Of a stretch of DNA of 64,000 nucleotides, positions 42,429 through 51,922 are shown piece by piece. The notes below the pieces were generated by a model, which did not search any database, was not told where the DNA came from, and worked only from the letters and a program-made list of their open reading frames with translations. The translations under genes were made by a program, and so were the position numbers. Origin of the DNA: Proales similis (taxonomy: Eukaryota > Rotifera > Eurotatoria > Ploima > Proalidae); assembly GCA_019059635.1 (NCBI GenBank), contig JAGVRJ010000010.1, forward strand, positions 1,366,501 through 1,430,500, in the 5' to 3' direction. Numbering within the stretch: the stretch's first letter is position 1; each line of letters opens with the position of its first letter.

Positions 42429-43365
42429 CTAAGGCGTCTGTTGGGGATCCTTCGAGTTTTCTGCCGAATTTGTTTCCTTCTGCTTTTTTTTTTTTTTTTG
42501 GAGCAATTTATCTCTCTTGACAAGAATGCAGCATTGAAAGCACACACGCACCTGATCGTCCTCGTCCAAGTTGTAGGCGTTGTACTTTAACGGATAGGTC
42601 TTGGTCGAACTGGCACCCATGCCCGACGCGGCGCCCGATCTGGCCTCGGTCAGTCTGCTCTGCTCGTGCGTGTAATCGTTGAGAAATTGCCTAATCACTT
42701 GCACATCTTGACTGTTGTCGTACGAGCCGAACTTGCCCATGAGCTCCTCTCTCACCTTAAGCGGCCAGAATCAAGTTGGGCAAAAGCGGCGAGCTTCGAT
42801 CGGAGCGGCCAGTGCTACCTGCTTGCTCTGGGTGAACTCGAAGCTCTGCAGCTGGCGCTGAAAGCCAAAGTTGGGATTGGCACCCGGACGTGCGCCTCTG
42901 ACCGCATTGAGCGCCTCGTGCCAGGGCAGCTCGCAGATCACAATCAAATAGGCGATCACCAGAGATGTCGAACGAGAGATTCCAGCCAAACTAAACTCAA
43001 TTAGATTAGCTGGTCCAAGTGGCAGGCAAGCTCGCCACTTACCAATGAACCAGAACGCTGCCATTCTCGAGTCGGGCGCTGTGTATGAAATCGATGGCTT
43101 CGGTGAAGAACTGCTTTATGTCTTGCGAGGCCATGTCGGCCGCTTTAAAGCATTTGTATTCGACATTCTAGGCGAGAAAATTGAGCTGTTGGCTCGAGTA
43201 GGATGCCGAGCAACAAGCGCCCACCTTGATAGGACCCGGTTTCGCGTCCTCGAATATTGACAGTATGTGAGTTATGCGGTTATTGCGTAGCTGTTCCTCG
43301 TCTTTGCTGTCCCTTATGCTGCCCAGATACAAGCCCGGCAGTATTTTGTTCATTCCGGCGCCCAT
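42429..43365 (-). CDS. Dual-specificity phosphatase DUSP22/DUSP15-like
   Basis: Small atypical phosphatase, myristoylated in relatives; the start MGAGMNKILPGLYLG keeps Gly2. The catalytic HC(x)5R loop reads HCLAGISRS, with the Cys codon split by an intron (about 43007-43039 region). Downstream are TSLVIAYLI, WHEALNAVRGARPGANPNFG and FQRQLQSFE, all typical of this pair. A C-terminal extension beyond the domain (FGSYDNSQDVQVIRQFLNDY and on) is not from DUSP22. The end is uncertain: read-through of the last possible intron stops at 42429, while splicing it out stops near 42407. That intron contains 16 T on the plus strand. AATAAA (minus) lies near 42345. The Asp of the general-acid loop lies in the AADMASQDIK segment. 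Confidence 0.88.
42484..42499. repeat. Homopolymer of 16 T (A on the gene strand)
   Basis: Lies in the last intron or read-through coding part of the DUSP22-like gene. On the coding strand it either encodes Lys residues or forms part of an intron. Confidence 0.9.
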
Positions 43366-43776
43366 CTCGCTCGTTCGACTTTTGTTTTTGATCGCTAGCA
43401 GCTCGCTGGGCCCTTAATTCTGAGTCGGTTTCTAAACCAGCAGTCGAGACCTTTTATTTTTTATCAATTTAGATTGCGGTTTATGCTAATTTATTCGCAT
43501 CGCTCGTTTAGTCTGGTCGGAGGATGTTGCCTTGTTCTTATGCCTTCAATTATTATGTGAGCGTTCAGACTGTGTCCCAGTCGTCGGCAGCCTCGAACAA
43601 ACGTGTGAGTGGTAGATTGATGCCTAGTAGAGAGAGAGAGAGAGAAAGAGAGAAGGAGAGAGAGAGAGAGAGAGAGGGGGAGAGATTTATTCAATGTCAG
43701 CTGGATAGTCGAGACAGACAAGACAGAGCTGAGAAAAGGGACGCTTACGTCCAAGAGCGGCTCAAGGAGAACGTGC
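43366..43776. other. Intergenic with long GA microsatellite
   Basis: Promoter side of the DUSP22-like gene and the 3' UTR of PCID2. An imperfect GA tract of about 55 bases is at 43629-43684, followed directly by a minus-strand AATAAA (43685-43690) about 90 nt after the PCID2 stop. Confidence 0.55.
43629..43684. repeat. (GA)n microsatellite
   Basis: Imperfect GA tract of about 55 bases, the longest in the window. Confidence 0.9.
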
Positions 43777-45066
43777 TCAGACGTGATTGTGGCTCATGGA
43801 CGATATGTGCGGAAAGGCGGCCTTAAAGTCGCGGCTGATCACCAGCTTGTTGTGCTTGTGCGAGATGTAGCCCTTGAGCTTGCCCTCGTAGATCAGATTG
43901 CTGAGAATGCATTGGCACTCGTCGTTGTCCATGTCCTCTTCGCCCAGGTACTTGAGTATGTCCACGTAGCTCTCGATGGGTATCTGCGTTTTGTTCAGCA
44001 TTCTGGACAGACATTTGAACAGGTTGCGATAGGTGGTCATCTTGAGCTTCTCCAAGAACAAATAGACGCCATTGTCGATGAAGAACTCTTCATTGAGCTC
44101 CATCTGCTCGTTGAACTTGAGCACGTTGCCCCTCTTGACGGCGTCAACGACTCCGGCAAACTGCTCTAGATTGTAGCGCTGCACCAGCTCTGACCTGGGC
44201 ATGAAGCCGCGCAGCATGTTCACCGGTATCAGGTAGATGAGAATGATGCGGCGGTTGCGTTCGTACTTTTTCGGACAATGCCGAAGCGCGTACTCAAAGT
44301 AGGAAGCGGCCGTGTCATAGTCGTTCTCGAACATGGCTTGACGCCCGACGTAGAATTTGTAGACCACTTGATGCTGCATGGGAAATCGGTCTTTGAGGCC
44401 GCTGTTCTCAATCACCCGCTTCAGAGGGTTGCACAAATTAATCTTGTTTATGCGGAAGTAGACCTTGAACAGCTGATTGACAATGTGCATCATGCCCCAG
44501 CGCTTGGACACGTGCGACTCTGAGCGCATGTCTGTGCACAGATTTCGAAAGCAAACAATCAAGCTCTCGGCCGCCTTTTCCGCGTACTCGAACTGCTTGC
44601 TCTCGCTTGACTCGCCCGCGTCGCCCGCTTCAAATCTGGCCGACGCTTCCACGTCGTTCTCGTCGAACTGCTTGCGCTTGTCGCACGTGTAGCCCAGAAG
44701 GCGAATGTCAACGCTCATGCGAAACAAAAACGGAAGCTGCCAGTTCTCGTCCTTGGCCTCCTTGATCAGCTCGACCAGACTCTTGAACGACTTGGCCAAA
44801 TACTCGAACGAGTGCAGGTACCTCTCTTCGTGCAGACTGTTTCTGGCCAACAAGTAAAAGCTGATCACCTCCGTCCAGCTGGTCACCTCATCGGGCGCCT
44901 CACGCATTCGCTGTTGCAGGTAGTGCTTGCTCGAGTCGTCGAACCAGACTGAGCTGTACTTGGCGTTGTTTAGCTTGTACAGTTGGGCAAGAGCGGTCGC
45001 ATTCTTGTTTTTTAAATGACGAACACTTTCGTCAATAAAGGCTCTCGCCAGACTACCGCTGTTCAT
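43777..45066 (-). CDS. PCID2: PCI domain-containing protein 2 (TREX-2 complex)
   Basis: Subunit of the TREX-2 mRNA-export complex (Thp1 homologue) at the nuclear pore. A single exon encodes 429 residues, close to family length (about 400). Landmarks are ENWQLPFLFRMSVDIRLL, KRWGMMHIVNQLFKVYFRIN, INLCNPLKRVIENSGLKD, KFYVGRQAMFENDYDTAASY, RRIILIYLIPVNMLRGFMP, LFLEKLKMTTYRNLFKCL, and the winged-helix end ECQCILSNLIYEGKLKGYIS then HNKLVIS. An insert with KQFDENDVEASARFEAGDAG lies mid-protein. No intron, unlike most neighbours. Divergent from ATMIN, starts 406 nt apart. Confidence 0.95.
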   Translation of the reverse strand: MNSGSLARAFIDESVRHLKNKNATALAQLYKLNNAKYSSVWFDDSSKHYLQQRMREAPDEVTSWTEVISFYLLARNSLHEERYLHSFEYLAKSFKSLVELIKEAKDENWQLPFLFRMSVDIRLLGYTCDKRKQFDENDVEASARFEAGDAGESSESKQFEYAEKAAESLIVCFRNLCTDMRSESHVSKRWGMMHIVNQLFKVYFRINKINLCNPLKRVIENSGLKDRFPMQHQVVYKFYVGRQAMFENDYDTAASYFEYALRHCPKKYERNRRIILIYLIPVNMLRGFMPRSELVQRYNLEQFAGVVDAVKRGNVLKFNEQMELNEEFFIDNGVYLFLEKLKMTTYRNLFKCLSRMLNKTQIPIESYVDILKYLGEEDMDNDECQCILSNLIYEGKLKGYISHKHNKLVISRDFKAAFPHISSMSHNHV

Positions 45067-45472
45067 TTCTTGTAAATTCGCGCGCCTTTACGCCACTAAT
45101 TTCAATTCTTCAACCGACCTCAACACCTTGACCGGGCATCGCAAAACTAACTTGACAATTGTGCAGTCTCCTGTTGGGCGCCAAACATGCACCAAACCAA
45201 CACCAGCTGTATCTGCTTGCCTCTATTGACTCAAGAGTTGATTCAATCGCCTTTTTGTTCAATAGACTAAGGTCCGTTTGAGGCGAAAATCAACATTTTC
45301 AAGGCGCATTCAAGGTTGGATGCTCGCTGACACAGGCGCATATGCCCGTATTTAGCAAAAATGCCTTAAGTATGCGATTATTCCCGTGGAATTATGCGGA
45401 GTCGACGACTGCCAAGCGATCATTCAGAGGAGGAGGCCGATTTGGCGAGAAAGGGGGCTGCGCTGACGGCAA
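45067..45472. promoter_or_regulatory. Bidirectional promoter PCID2 / ATMIN
   Basis: 406 bases between divergent starts. An AAG acceptor-like sequence directly precedes the PCID2 ATG. Nothing else recognisable. Confidence 0.5.
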
Positions 45473-46826
45473 ATGGACAAGGACTGGATCGACGGTCGGT
45501 CGAATCACGTTTGCAAGGACGTTCGTCCAACAGTTGACGAGCTCGTCAAATACTCGATCGAAACGGACGTACTCTGCCCGGAGGTGGGCTGTGGCTTGCG
45601 ATTCAAACAACTCGGCGCTCTCGACTTGCACTTGAGCAAAGTGCATCGATCGAATGTAAAAGTAAGTGTCAGACAAAATGTTCTAATTGACGTCAATCTT
45701 ATTTATTGGCCGCTGTGTAAGCGACTCGATGATCCGTACCTGTGCAGCACATCGACAACAACTGCCAGAAAAAAGGCCGCCGGCTGCGTATGCCGCTACT
45801 TTTGTCCAATTAGAAATTGTAAATACAACGAGCAGGGCGGACGCCGCTTCTTGCCCGCATTCAACAATCTGAAGCTTCATTTCATTCGAATGCACGGTCC
45901 TAAGCAGTTCAAATGCGACCGATGCCCGAGCCGATTCGGGCTGCGGTCTGAGCTAGAGCAGCATTTGAAAAGGTAATTACTTTGATCTGACCATGTCACG
46001 CATGAACTGAATGAGTGTGTTGGCGCCTAGCTGCGGTAAAATTTACATTTGCCAAGTGTGCGGCGGCAGATATTCGAGCTTCAAGTCTTTCAAGCGCCAT
46101 CTTGACCTTCGCAATCACTATTGTCAAAGTTTGCCAATTACTTCGCTGTCCTCCTCATCTGTGGTCGGCAAGGTCGCGCTGATGCCCTTGAAGCGAGCAA
46201 AAGAGAAGCGATCGGTCGGCAATCTCCTCAGATCGACCTCAAACCGACCGCCAGTTGAGTCAGCCACTTGCTCTCTGGCCGACGAGCCAATGAGCGTAAC
46301 AAGAGGACAAGCGCACACTCCGATCGAAATTGACTCATTGAGTCATCGTAACCACCAGCAAACTCAGACCAGCCTGGCGTCTGGCCTCCGACCAGAGTGT
46401 CGCACAAACACGTCCACCTCGCCAATCGAGTTTCTGTTCGAACCGGTCGACGAGTTTGTGTACACGCTCTCGAGAGACAACTTCACCCAAATGAACTATT
46501 CCCAGTCGTCGCAGGTGGCCTCCTACGCCGATTTTAACATCCAAACGGACTCTCTTTGGCTCGAGATGGACTCGGTTCACAGCGAATTGAACCAGCCGCA
46601 GGACGAAGAGCCGCTCCAGCAGCAAGGAAACAAAATGAGTCAAACAGACGACCTGCTGCTCGACACGAGGTGCTTCACGCCGAGCTTCGCCCAGTGTCAG
46701 ACCGAGCTCACCGCGTTCGGCAACACTTCTTCAACACAAACGCAAACAGTGATGGACGATTTGCCCATCGGAGTAGTCAACACGGACACTCAGACCGACG
46801 AGTTGTTTCCTTTTTTCTTGCCTTGA
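45473..46826 (+). CDS. ATMIN: ATM interactor / ASCIZ zinc-finger transcription factor
   Basis: Transcription factor that drives the dynein light chain LC8 (DYNLL1) gene and is inhibited by LC8 binding. Three exons (45473-45661, 45722-45972, 46031-46826) give 411 residues. Four C2H2 zinc fingers lie in the N-terminal half: CPEVGCGLRFKQLGALDLHL, CPIRNCKY to FIRMH, CDRCPSRFGLRSELEQHL, CQVCGGRYSSFKSFKRHL. The C-terminal half has at least five TQT-like LC8-binding motifs (QQTQTS, NIQTDS, SQTDD, CQTEL, TQTQTV, DTQTDE). The first intron is 60 nt with no stop in frame. AATAAA starts 4 nt after the stop (46831). It is shorter than the vertebrate protein, with fewer TQT motifs. Confidence 0.92.
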
Positions 46827-46830
46827 AATT

Positions 46831-46836
46831 AATAAA
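46831..46836 (+). terminator. AATAAA hexamer 4 nt after the ATMIN stop
   Basis: Implies a 3' UTR of only about 15-40 nt. Confidence 0.75.
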
Positions 46837-47213
46837 CGAATGTTTCTGACGAGAAGCAGCGCACTGAGGCCAACAGAGAGAGAGAGAGAGAGAGAGCCAG
46901 CAAACGGGCGAAAGAGAAACAGAAGAGTGGAAAGGAGAGAGAGAGAGAGGGGGCAACGGCAGAAGGAGATTATCTCTAAGCACTTGGAGCGCTGGATAGA
47001 ATCACGAGCAATTGATTCATTTAGACGATAAGCAACAAGCAGATATGCAACGCATGAAAGAGTGTTTTAGAAGGCGGCAGAGATGCGAGCGCCGACTCTA
47101 ATTGCGATTTCGTTGGCTAATTCGACTTTGATTAGAAGGCGAGAAGGAGCCAAGAAGCGAGAGAGAGAGAGAGCGGCGCTAAGAAGGCAAACGCGCAGGC
47201 TCACACGGCTAGA
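46837..47213. other. Intergenic with three GA microsatellites
   Basis: GA tracts at about 46874-46897, 46933-46952 and 47157-47173 lie in the 340 bases before the next gene. No coding sequence seen. Confidence 0.6.
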
Positions 47214-47693
47214 ATGCATTTGTTGTGCAAACTAGCCCAGGCCAAAGAGGACAGTGGACAACTGAAGGGCATTTGCTATGAACTGGCCAAAGGAGGAGCG
47301 TCGAACGTCGAACTGCTGAGGAAACAGCTGGACAATGTGACGCTGGCGGGCAACGAGAATCGAGCGCCGCCGGTAAAGAACGAAGGCGCGGCCATGTTCA
47401 TCATAGTTGTGATGAGCTTCTACAGCCTGTCGATTCTGTTTCTTGTGCTGGCCAACGTGAGGCTGAACTGCTTTGGCCGACGATCAAATCAAACGGAGCA
47501 GTCGCTCGATCTGTACGAGAGCCAGAAAGACGAGACCAAGAACACGATTGAAATATTGTTTCAAAACTCGTCAAAGCTGCTCACGTCCGTGGTCATACCC
47601 GACCCTGGTCAGCTGGGCGGCGTCAGAGTGCCCACAAGGACACAGATCGACTCTAACAGTCAACCGTGCTCGGCTCGAACAGTGAGCAAGTGA
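47214..47693 (+). CDS. Single-pass membrane protein, family not recognised
   Basis: Open frame of 159 residues in one exon from the ATG at 47214. Residues 1-55 are polar with an Asn-Val-Thr glycosylation sequon, followed by one transmembrane segment at about 61-83 (MFIIVVMSFYSLSILFLVLA), Arg/Cys at the inner face, and a polar tail of about 75 residues. The topology recalls KCNE potassium-channel beta subunits, but I cannot confirm the KCNE signature, so this is only a resemblance. Codon use is GC-rich, like neighbouring real genes, and an AATAAA lies near 47823. The C-terminus may be extended by a further splice at the stop region. Tandem with the chitinase gene. Confidence 0.6.
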   Translation: MHLLCKLAQAKEDSGQLKGICYELAKGGASNVELLRKQLDNVTLAGNENRAPPVKNEGAAMFIIVVMSFYSLSILFLVLANVRLNCFGRRSNQTEQSLDLYESQKDETKNTIEILFQNSSKLLTSVVIPDPGQLGGVRVPTRTQIDSNSQPCSARTVSK

Positions 47694-48078
47694 GCAACTC
47701 TTTGTCGACTGAACTCGCTGCTTCTAGCTGGCCAGTCGCGCGAGCGCGCGCTCAGACCTTATTTAACATTGATCAAAATTATGATGATGAACACAAGTCA
47801 AAGCTTAAATTGTCGATTGAAAATAAACATGAGCTGTTAAGCTTTGTTGAATCATTTCTACTTTTCTCTAGTGACGGTCGCTCAGAGCACATTTGCAGCA
47901 GACGAGAAAAATGAAAAGTATTCGCCTTTCGACTGGCGACTTGTAGCAACTAGGGACGAGTAGAGATCATAGAGCCAAGTTAGCTGTTTGAGTAGGCCAG
48001 CAGCTGAGCGCACACTCACTCGACCGACTCGCTCAACGGCCCTCTCGCTGATTGATTTAGATCAAAAGCTGATCGAAA
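47694..48078. promoter_or_regulatory. Intergenic before the chitinase gene
   Basis: Contains a palindromic CGCGCGAGCGCGCG-like stretch near 47735-47752, AATAAA near 47823 and, just upstream of the chitinase start, an acceptor-like TTTAG ending at 48060. No coding sequence seen. Confidence 0.45.
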
Positions 48079-50143
48079 ATGTTGAGCACAATTCAACTTC
48101 TCCTGTTGGGTTTGGTCGGCCTCAGCGCAGCTAATCTGTTCAACTGGCCGAGCTCGATTCAGGAGGCGCGCTCCTACAAGATAGTCTGCTACTACACAAA
48201 CTGGGCCCAGTACCGGCCCAAGCCGGCCTCTTACTTTCCGGAGAATGTCGATCCGTCGCTGTGCACGCACATAATATTCGCGTTCGGCAAAATCGACGAC
48301 AACCACGAGCTGGCCGCGTTCGAGTGGAACGACGAGAGCACCGAATGGTCCAAAGGAATGTACGAGAGGACCATGGCGTTGAGAGAGAGCAATCCGTCGT
48401 TGAAGATCCTGATCGCGGTCGGAGGCAAGTCGAACAGTCGAACATTGAGATTTCAAACACCGACTATAAACTCAAATAGGCTGGAACATGGGCTCGACGC
48501 CGTTCTCGGACATGGCTCGCGACGAAGAGCTGCGCAGCAAGTTCATCGCCAAATCAGTCGAATTCCTCAAAAAGCATAGATTCGACGGTCTCGACCTTGA
48601 CTGGGAGTACCCGGCCAACAGGGACACCGAGGACCGACCCGAGGACAAGAAATACTTCACCCAGCTGTGCAAGGAGCTCTACCAAGCATACCAAAAGCAC
48701 CAGCTGATGCTGACTGCGGCTGTGGCGGCCGGCGCCAGCACTGTGGACACTGCCTACGAAACCGATCAGATTCACAAGTAAGTTTCTGAAATTCAGCTCT
48801 GTGCCTCTCTTAACGTGGCCTTGACCAGATATCTTGACTTTATCAACCTGATGGCCTACGGTACTCGCTTCATTCTTGCCATGCTCGCGCAGCTCTAATT
48901 GCAACAAATTTAAAGACCTGCACGGCGCATGGGACAACACGACTGGCCACAACTCGCCGCTCTACGCCCATCAGTTCGATCGGCGAAAGGACTTGAACGT
49001 GGTAAGTTGGCCGACGCTTTAGGCAGCATTCAGACAGCGATTGGCACCGATTTGAAGGATTTCGCCGTCAAAAAGTGGCTCGAGCACACGCCGCCGTCTA
49101 AATTGATTCTGGGCGTCGGGTCTTATGGTCGCTCGTTCAAACTCATGCCCGGATTCGAGTCTTGCCCGCTGACAGACACGCCGGCCGAGGGCAACGGCGC
49201 ACCGGCTGGCCGCTTCACTCGCGAGAACGGATTCTTGGGTAAGCGCACGCCCCCTTGATTTGGAAAGAGACTCGTGTCTTAATTGGCCTGTTCAGCCTAC
49301 TACGAGGTGTGCGAGAAAATTCTCAAGAACTCGTGGCAATACGTTTGGGGCGATCAGCAAGCGGTGCCGTTCGCGCACACCAGCGAGCTCAACTCGACCG
49401 CCATCGAATGGGTCGGCTTCGAGGACGTTAAGAGCATTGAGATAAAGGCGAAATATGTGAAAGAGAATCGTCTGGGCGGCGCCATGCTCTGGGCGCTTGA
49501 CATGGACGATTTCTCCGGCGAGTTTTGCAACCAGGGCCCCTATCCGCTGCTGTCTGCACTCAACTTTCATTTGCGCGACAATTACCTGGGCAAGAGGCCG
49601 TCGTCGAACAATTTGTGGCAAACACAGCTAAACGAGAACAGCACGATCTCGAAGCGCGCCGAGCCAATCAACGAAGCGAGCTTCTTCAGACAGTCACGCC
49701 AACACTCGAACGCCACCTGGAAATTGAGCGCTCAAACGCTAAAAGGCATCTTTGATAATCAGGGTGAGTGCTGCCAGTCAAAGACTCAATTAGTTGGTCG
49801 TCGTCTAATAATGCGATTTGCGCCAGTTCATCAAGTCTACGAGTTCTGTCAGTGTCGCAATGGCACCTATTTGCTCGGCGTCGATTTACTCAAGGCCAAG
49901 CTTGACATCGAAGAGAAAGAGGACTTTGGCGTCGACTGCAACCGCAAACTGGTCCGACCGATCAGCGAGCTCGAGCTCATCCAACAAGAGCAAACAGAGA
50001 GCAAGCCAACGGACGGCCTAAAGCCCATCGAGTACGAGAGCATTTGGTCCATATTCGGCTTCAACTCGTCGCCGTCGACTGTCTCGAGTTGCAATTCGAT
50101 GATCGCACTGCTCGTTGCCGCGCTGCTCTGCGCTTTTATTTGA
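48079..50143 (+). CDS. GH18 chitinase with C-terminal hydrophobic (GPI-type) tail
   Basis: Endochitinase or chitinase-like enzyme. Seven exons (48079-48424, 48480-48777, 48829-48860, 48916-49001, 49058-49238, 49296-49763, 49827-50143) give 575 residues. A signal peptide (LSTIQLLLLGLVGLSAA) comes first. GH18 landmarks are KIVCYYTNWAQYRP, LCTHIIFAFG, ILIAVGGWNMGS, the catalytic FDGLDLDWEYP (DxxDxDxE intact), LMAYDLHGAWD, LILGVGSYGRSF, and GGAMLWALDMDDF. After the catalytic domain comes a Cys-containing region (FCQCRNGTYLLG) and a C-terminal SSCNS followed by about 15 hydrophobic residues, like a GPI-attachment signal. Exon 3 is only 32 nt. The first intron (48425-48479) needs a GC donor. No chitin-binding type 2 domain is obvious. 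Tandem after the single-pass protein, convergent with the GPCR gene. Confidence 0.93.
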
Positions 50144-50537
50144 AACTTTACTTTTAGAATTGCGAATTATTCATTTTTTTAGAAGCCAGCCAGCTCAGAC
50201 TCAAAGTAAGCGAGCAGCTCAGATTAGACGCATTCGCCCGAATACTTAAATGAAATGCGCTGCACAGTCTGCAGCTGCATCGACTGCTAGTCAATTTCAA
50301 TAAATAGATCGATTTTTAATCAGTTTATTTTGTTCTCTGCTCAGAAGATGAATGAGTTGCCGAATGAACTCAGACCGCGGTGAGGAGGAGCCACGAGACC
50401 GAGAGTTAGAAAGCCACTTGCACGAGCCGGGGGCGGTCCATATATAGAGCACGAAAAGTGATTAAGAGCACGGCACTGTTGATCATGACGATGATGCGGA
50501 CGAGCCTGTTTGCTCGTCGTCAGAGTTCGGTGGGCGT
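50144..50537. other. Convergent intergenic, 3' UTRs
   Basis: Chitinase 3' UTR with AATAAA near 50299. The GPCR 3' end lies in the right half. No gene seen. Confidence 0.5.
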
Positions 50538-51851
50538 TCACTCGGTGACAAACTTCTGAAAGTAGGACGGCATGTGCTGGCACAATATGTTGCGGTATAT
50601 TTTGCAGCTGAAGCCGTAGAAGAGAAAGTTGAGGCTGTGGTTGAGATAGGCGGCGATGTAGACCATGTCGAAGAGGGGCGCGTCGGTGCTGGTCAGCAAG
50701 CCGAGCGAGTTGGTCAGCACGAGCGGCGTGACCAGAATGAAGAAGAACACGTTCAGGGTGATGAGCAGCTGATAGATTTGCCGGTTGCGTTTGGCCAGGC
50801 GTCGCGCCAGATTGTTGGAGGAGGAGAGCGGCGAGAGATTGCGCGCTGAGCCGACTGATACTTGGCTGGGCGCTTCGAGATTGCTCTCGACCGCGAGCAG
50901 ATTTCTCTTTTCTGGCCGCTTTGTTTGTGAGCTGATGGCCGACAATGTGGCTTTTGTCGTCGACTGATTCGACTTGTCTGTTAGAGTAGTGCCGCTCTGG
51001 CTCGGCTTGGTGGCGCTCTCTCTCAGGTCGAGACGGCGACTTAGCGAACACAGTCTGTAGATGATCAAGACGGTGCAAACGATCATTATGCTGAACGGTA
51101 TGTACGAGTAGAGGAACAGATCGATCCAGATCCAAGTGGAGCGCAGAAACGAGTAATACACGGGCTGGAGGTCGGGCGAGGCAAAGCAAGAGAACTCTTG
51201 CCGGCCAGACTTGGATCCAGCGGTTGAGTTCGTGGAGTGATCCGCTTGGGCGCTTCCAACCGCCGTCAGACGCATCCACACCAAGTAGTGAAAGTTGAAC
51301 AACAACAGCACGAACATTATTACGGCGATCATCAAGTCGGCGTAGCCGAAGCTGGCCAAAAACCGGGCCAATACGGATGGCCTTGAGCGCCTGGGCACGA
51401 TCTGGATTCGGCCGTGTCCAGTGGCGTTGTTGTTGCTTCTCGACGGACAATCGGCAGCAGCAGCAGCCGATTTGCTGGCCTTGGTCACCGCCACGTTGCT
51501 CGAGTACTTGGTGGCTCTCTTTTGCTTCAAAGTGGTGATTGTCACACAGCGGAACACGCTCACGCCGGCCAGCACGTTGCTCGACAAGTGCGACAAGTAA
51601 AGCGTTAGGAACGAGTGCACCGAGCAGATCAGGTTCGAGTAGTTGCGAATGTCGTAGTCAAAGTAGAGCATGCCGATTATATGCGACAAGCCGGTGACGA
51701 GGTAGACCAGGTCGATTATGGACAAGTAAGTCAAAAAGCGAAATGTGCTCAAGTTGCGCACGTTCGGTCGGGTCAGCACAAATATGTTGACCAGGTTGCC
51801 CAGAGTGCCCACCAGCAGAATGAGTGGCGAGACGAATTTCAGCAGAAGCAT
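50538..51851 (-). CDS. Rhodopsin-type GPCR, probably a neuropeptide receptor
   Basis: A single exon encodes 437 residues with seven membrane segments: TM1 LILLVGTLGNLVNIFVL, TM2 after LSTFRFLTYLSIIDLVYLV, TM3 with C-SVHSFLTLYLSHLSSNVLA, then IMFVLLLFNFHYLVW, FLYSYIPFSIMIVCTVLIIY, LLITLNVFFFILVTPLVL, and TM7 with NHSLNFLFYGFSCKIYR. The TM1 Asn, the TM2 Asp (IIDLVY) and the TM7 N-x-x-x-N-F-x-x-Y pattern mark class A. The (D/E)RY motif is replaced by FRC. The third loop is long (about 100 residues, Ser/Thr-rich) and the cytoplasmic tail short. It resembles FMRFamide-type and related protostome peptide receptors; the ligand is unknown. The N-terminus is only about six residues before TM1, so an upstream exon may be missing. 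Confidence 0.85.
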   Translation of the reverse strand: MLLLKFVSPLILLVGTLGNLVNIFVLTRPNVRNLSTFRFLTYLSIIDLVYLVTGLSHIIGMLYFDYDIRNYSNLICSVHSFLTLYLSHLSSNVLAGVSVFRCVTITTLKQKRATKYSSNVAVTKASKSAAAAADCPSRSNNNATGHGRIQIVPRRSRPSVLARFLASFGYADLMIAVIMFVLLLFNFHYLVWMRLTAVGSAQADHSTNSTAGSKSGRQEFSCFASPDLQPVYYSFLRSTWIWIDLFLYSYIPFSIMIVCTVLIIYRLCSLSRRLDLRESATKPSQSGTTLTDKSNQSTTKATLSAISSQTKRPEKRNLLAVESNLEAPSQVSVGSARNLSPLSSSNNLARRLAKRNRQIYQLLITLNVFFFILVTPLVLTNSLGLLTSTDAPLFDMVYIAAYLNHSLNFLFYGFSCKIYRNILCQHMPSYFQKFVTE

Positions 51852-51890
51852 GTCTCAGGCGCCTTTCAATTGTCACCTTTAATCACTCTT

Positions 51891-51922
<32 letters not shown>

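Noticed and set aside
49002-49033. A 32-nt intron in the chitinase gene
   Set aside because: An acceptor 24 nt later gives a normal 56-nt intron and a better GH18 match (LNV followed by DFAVKKW).
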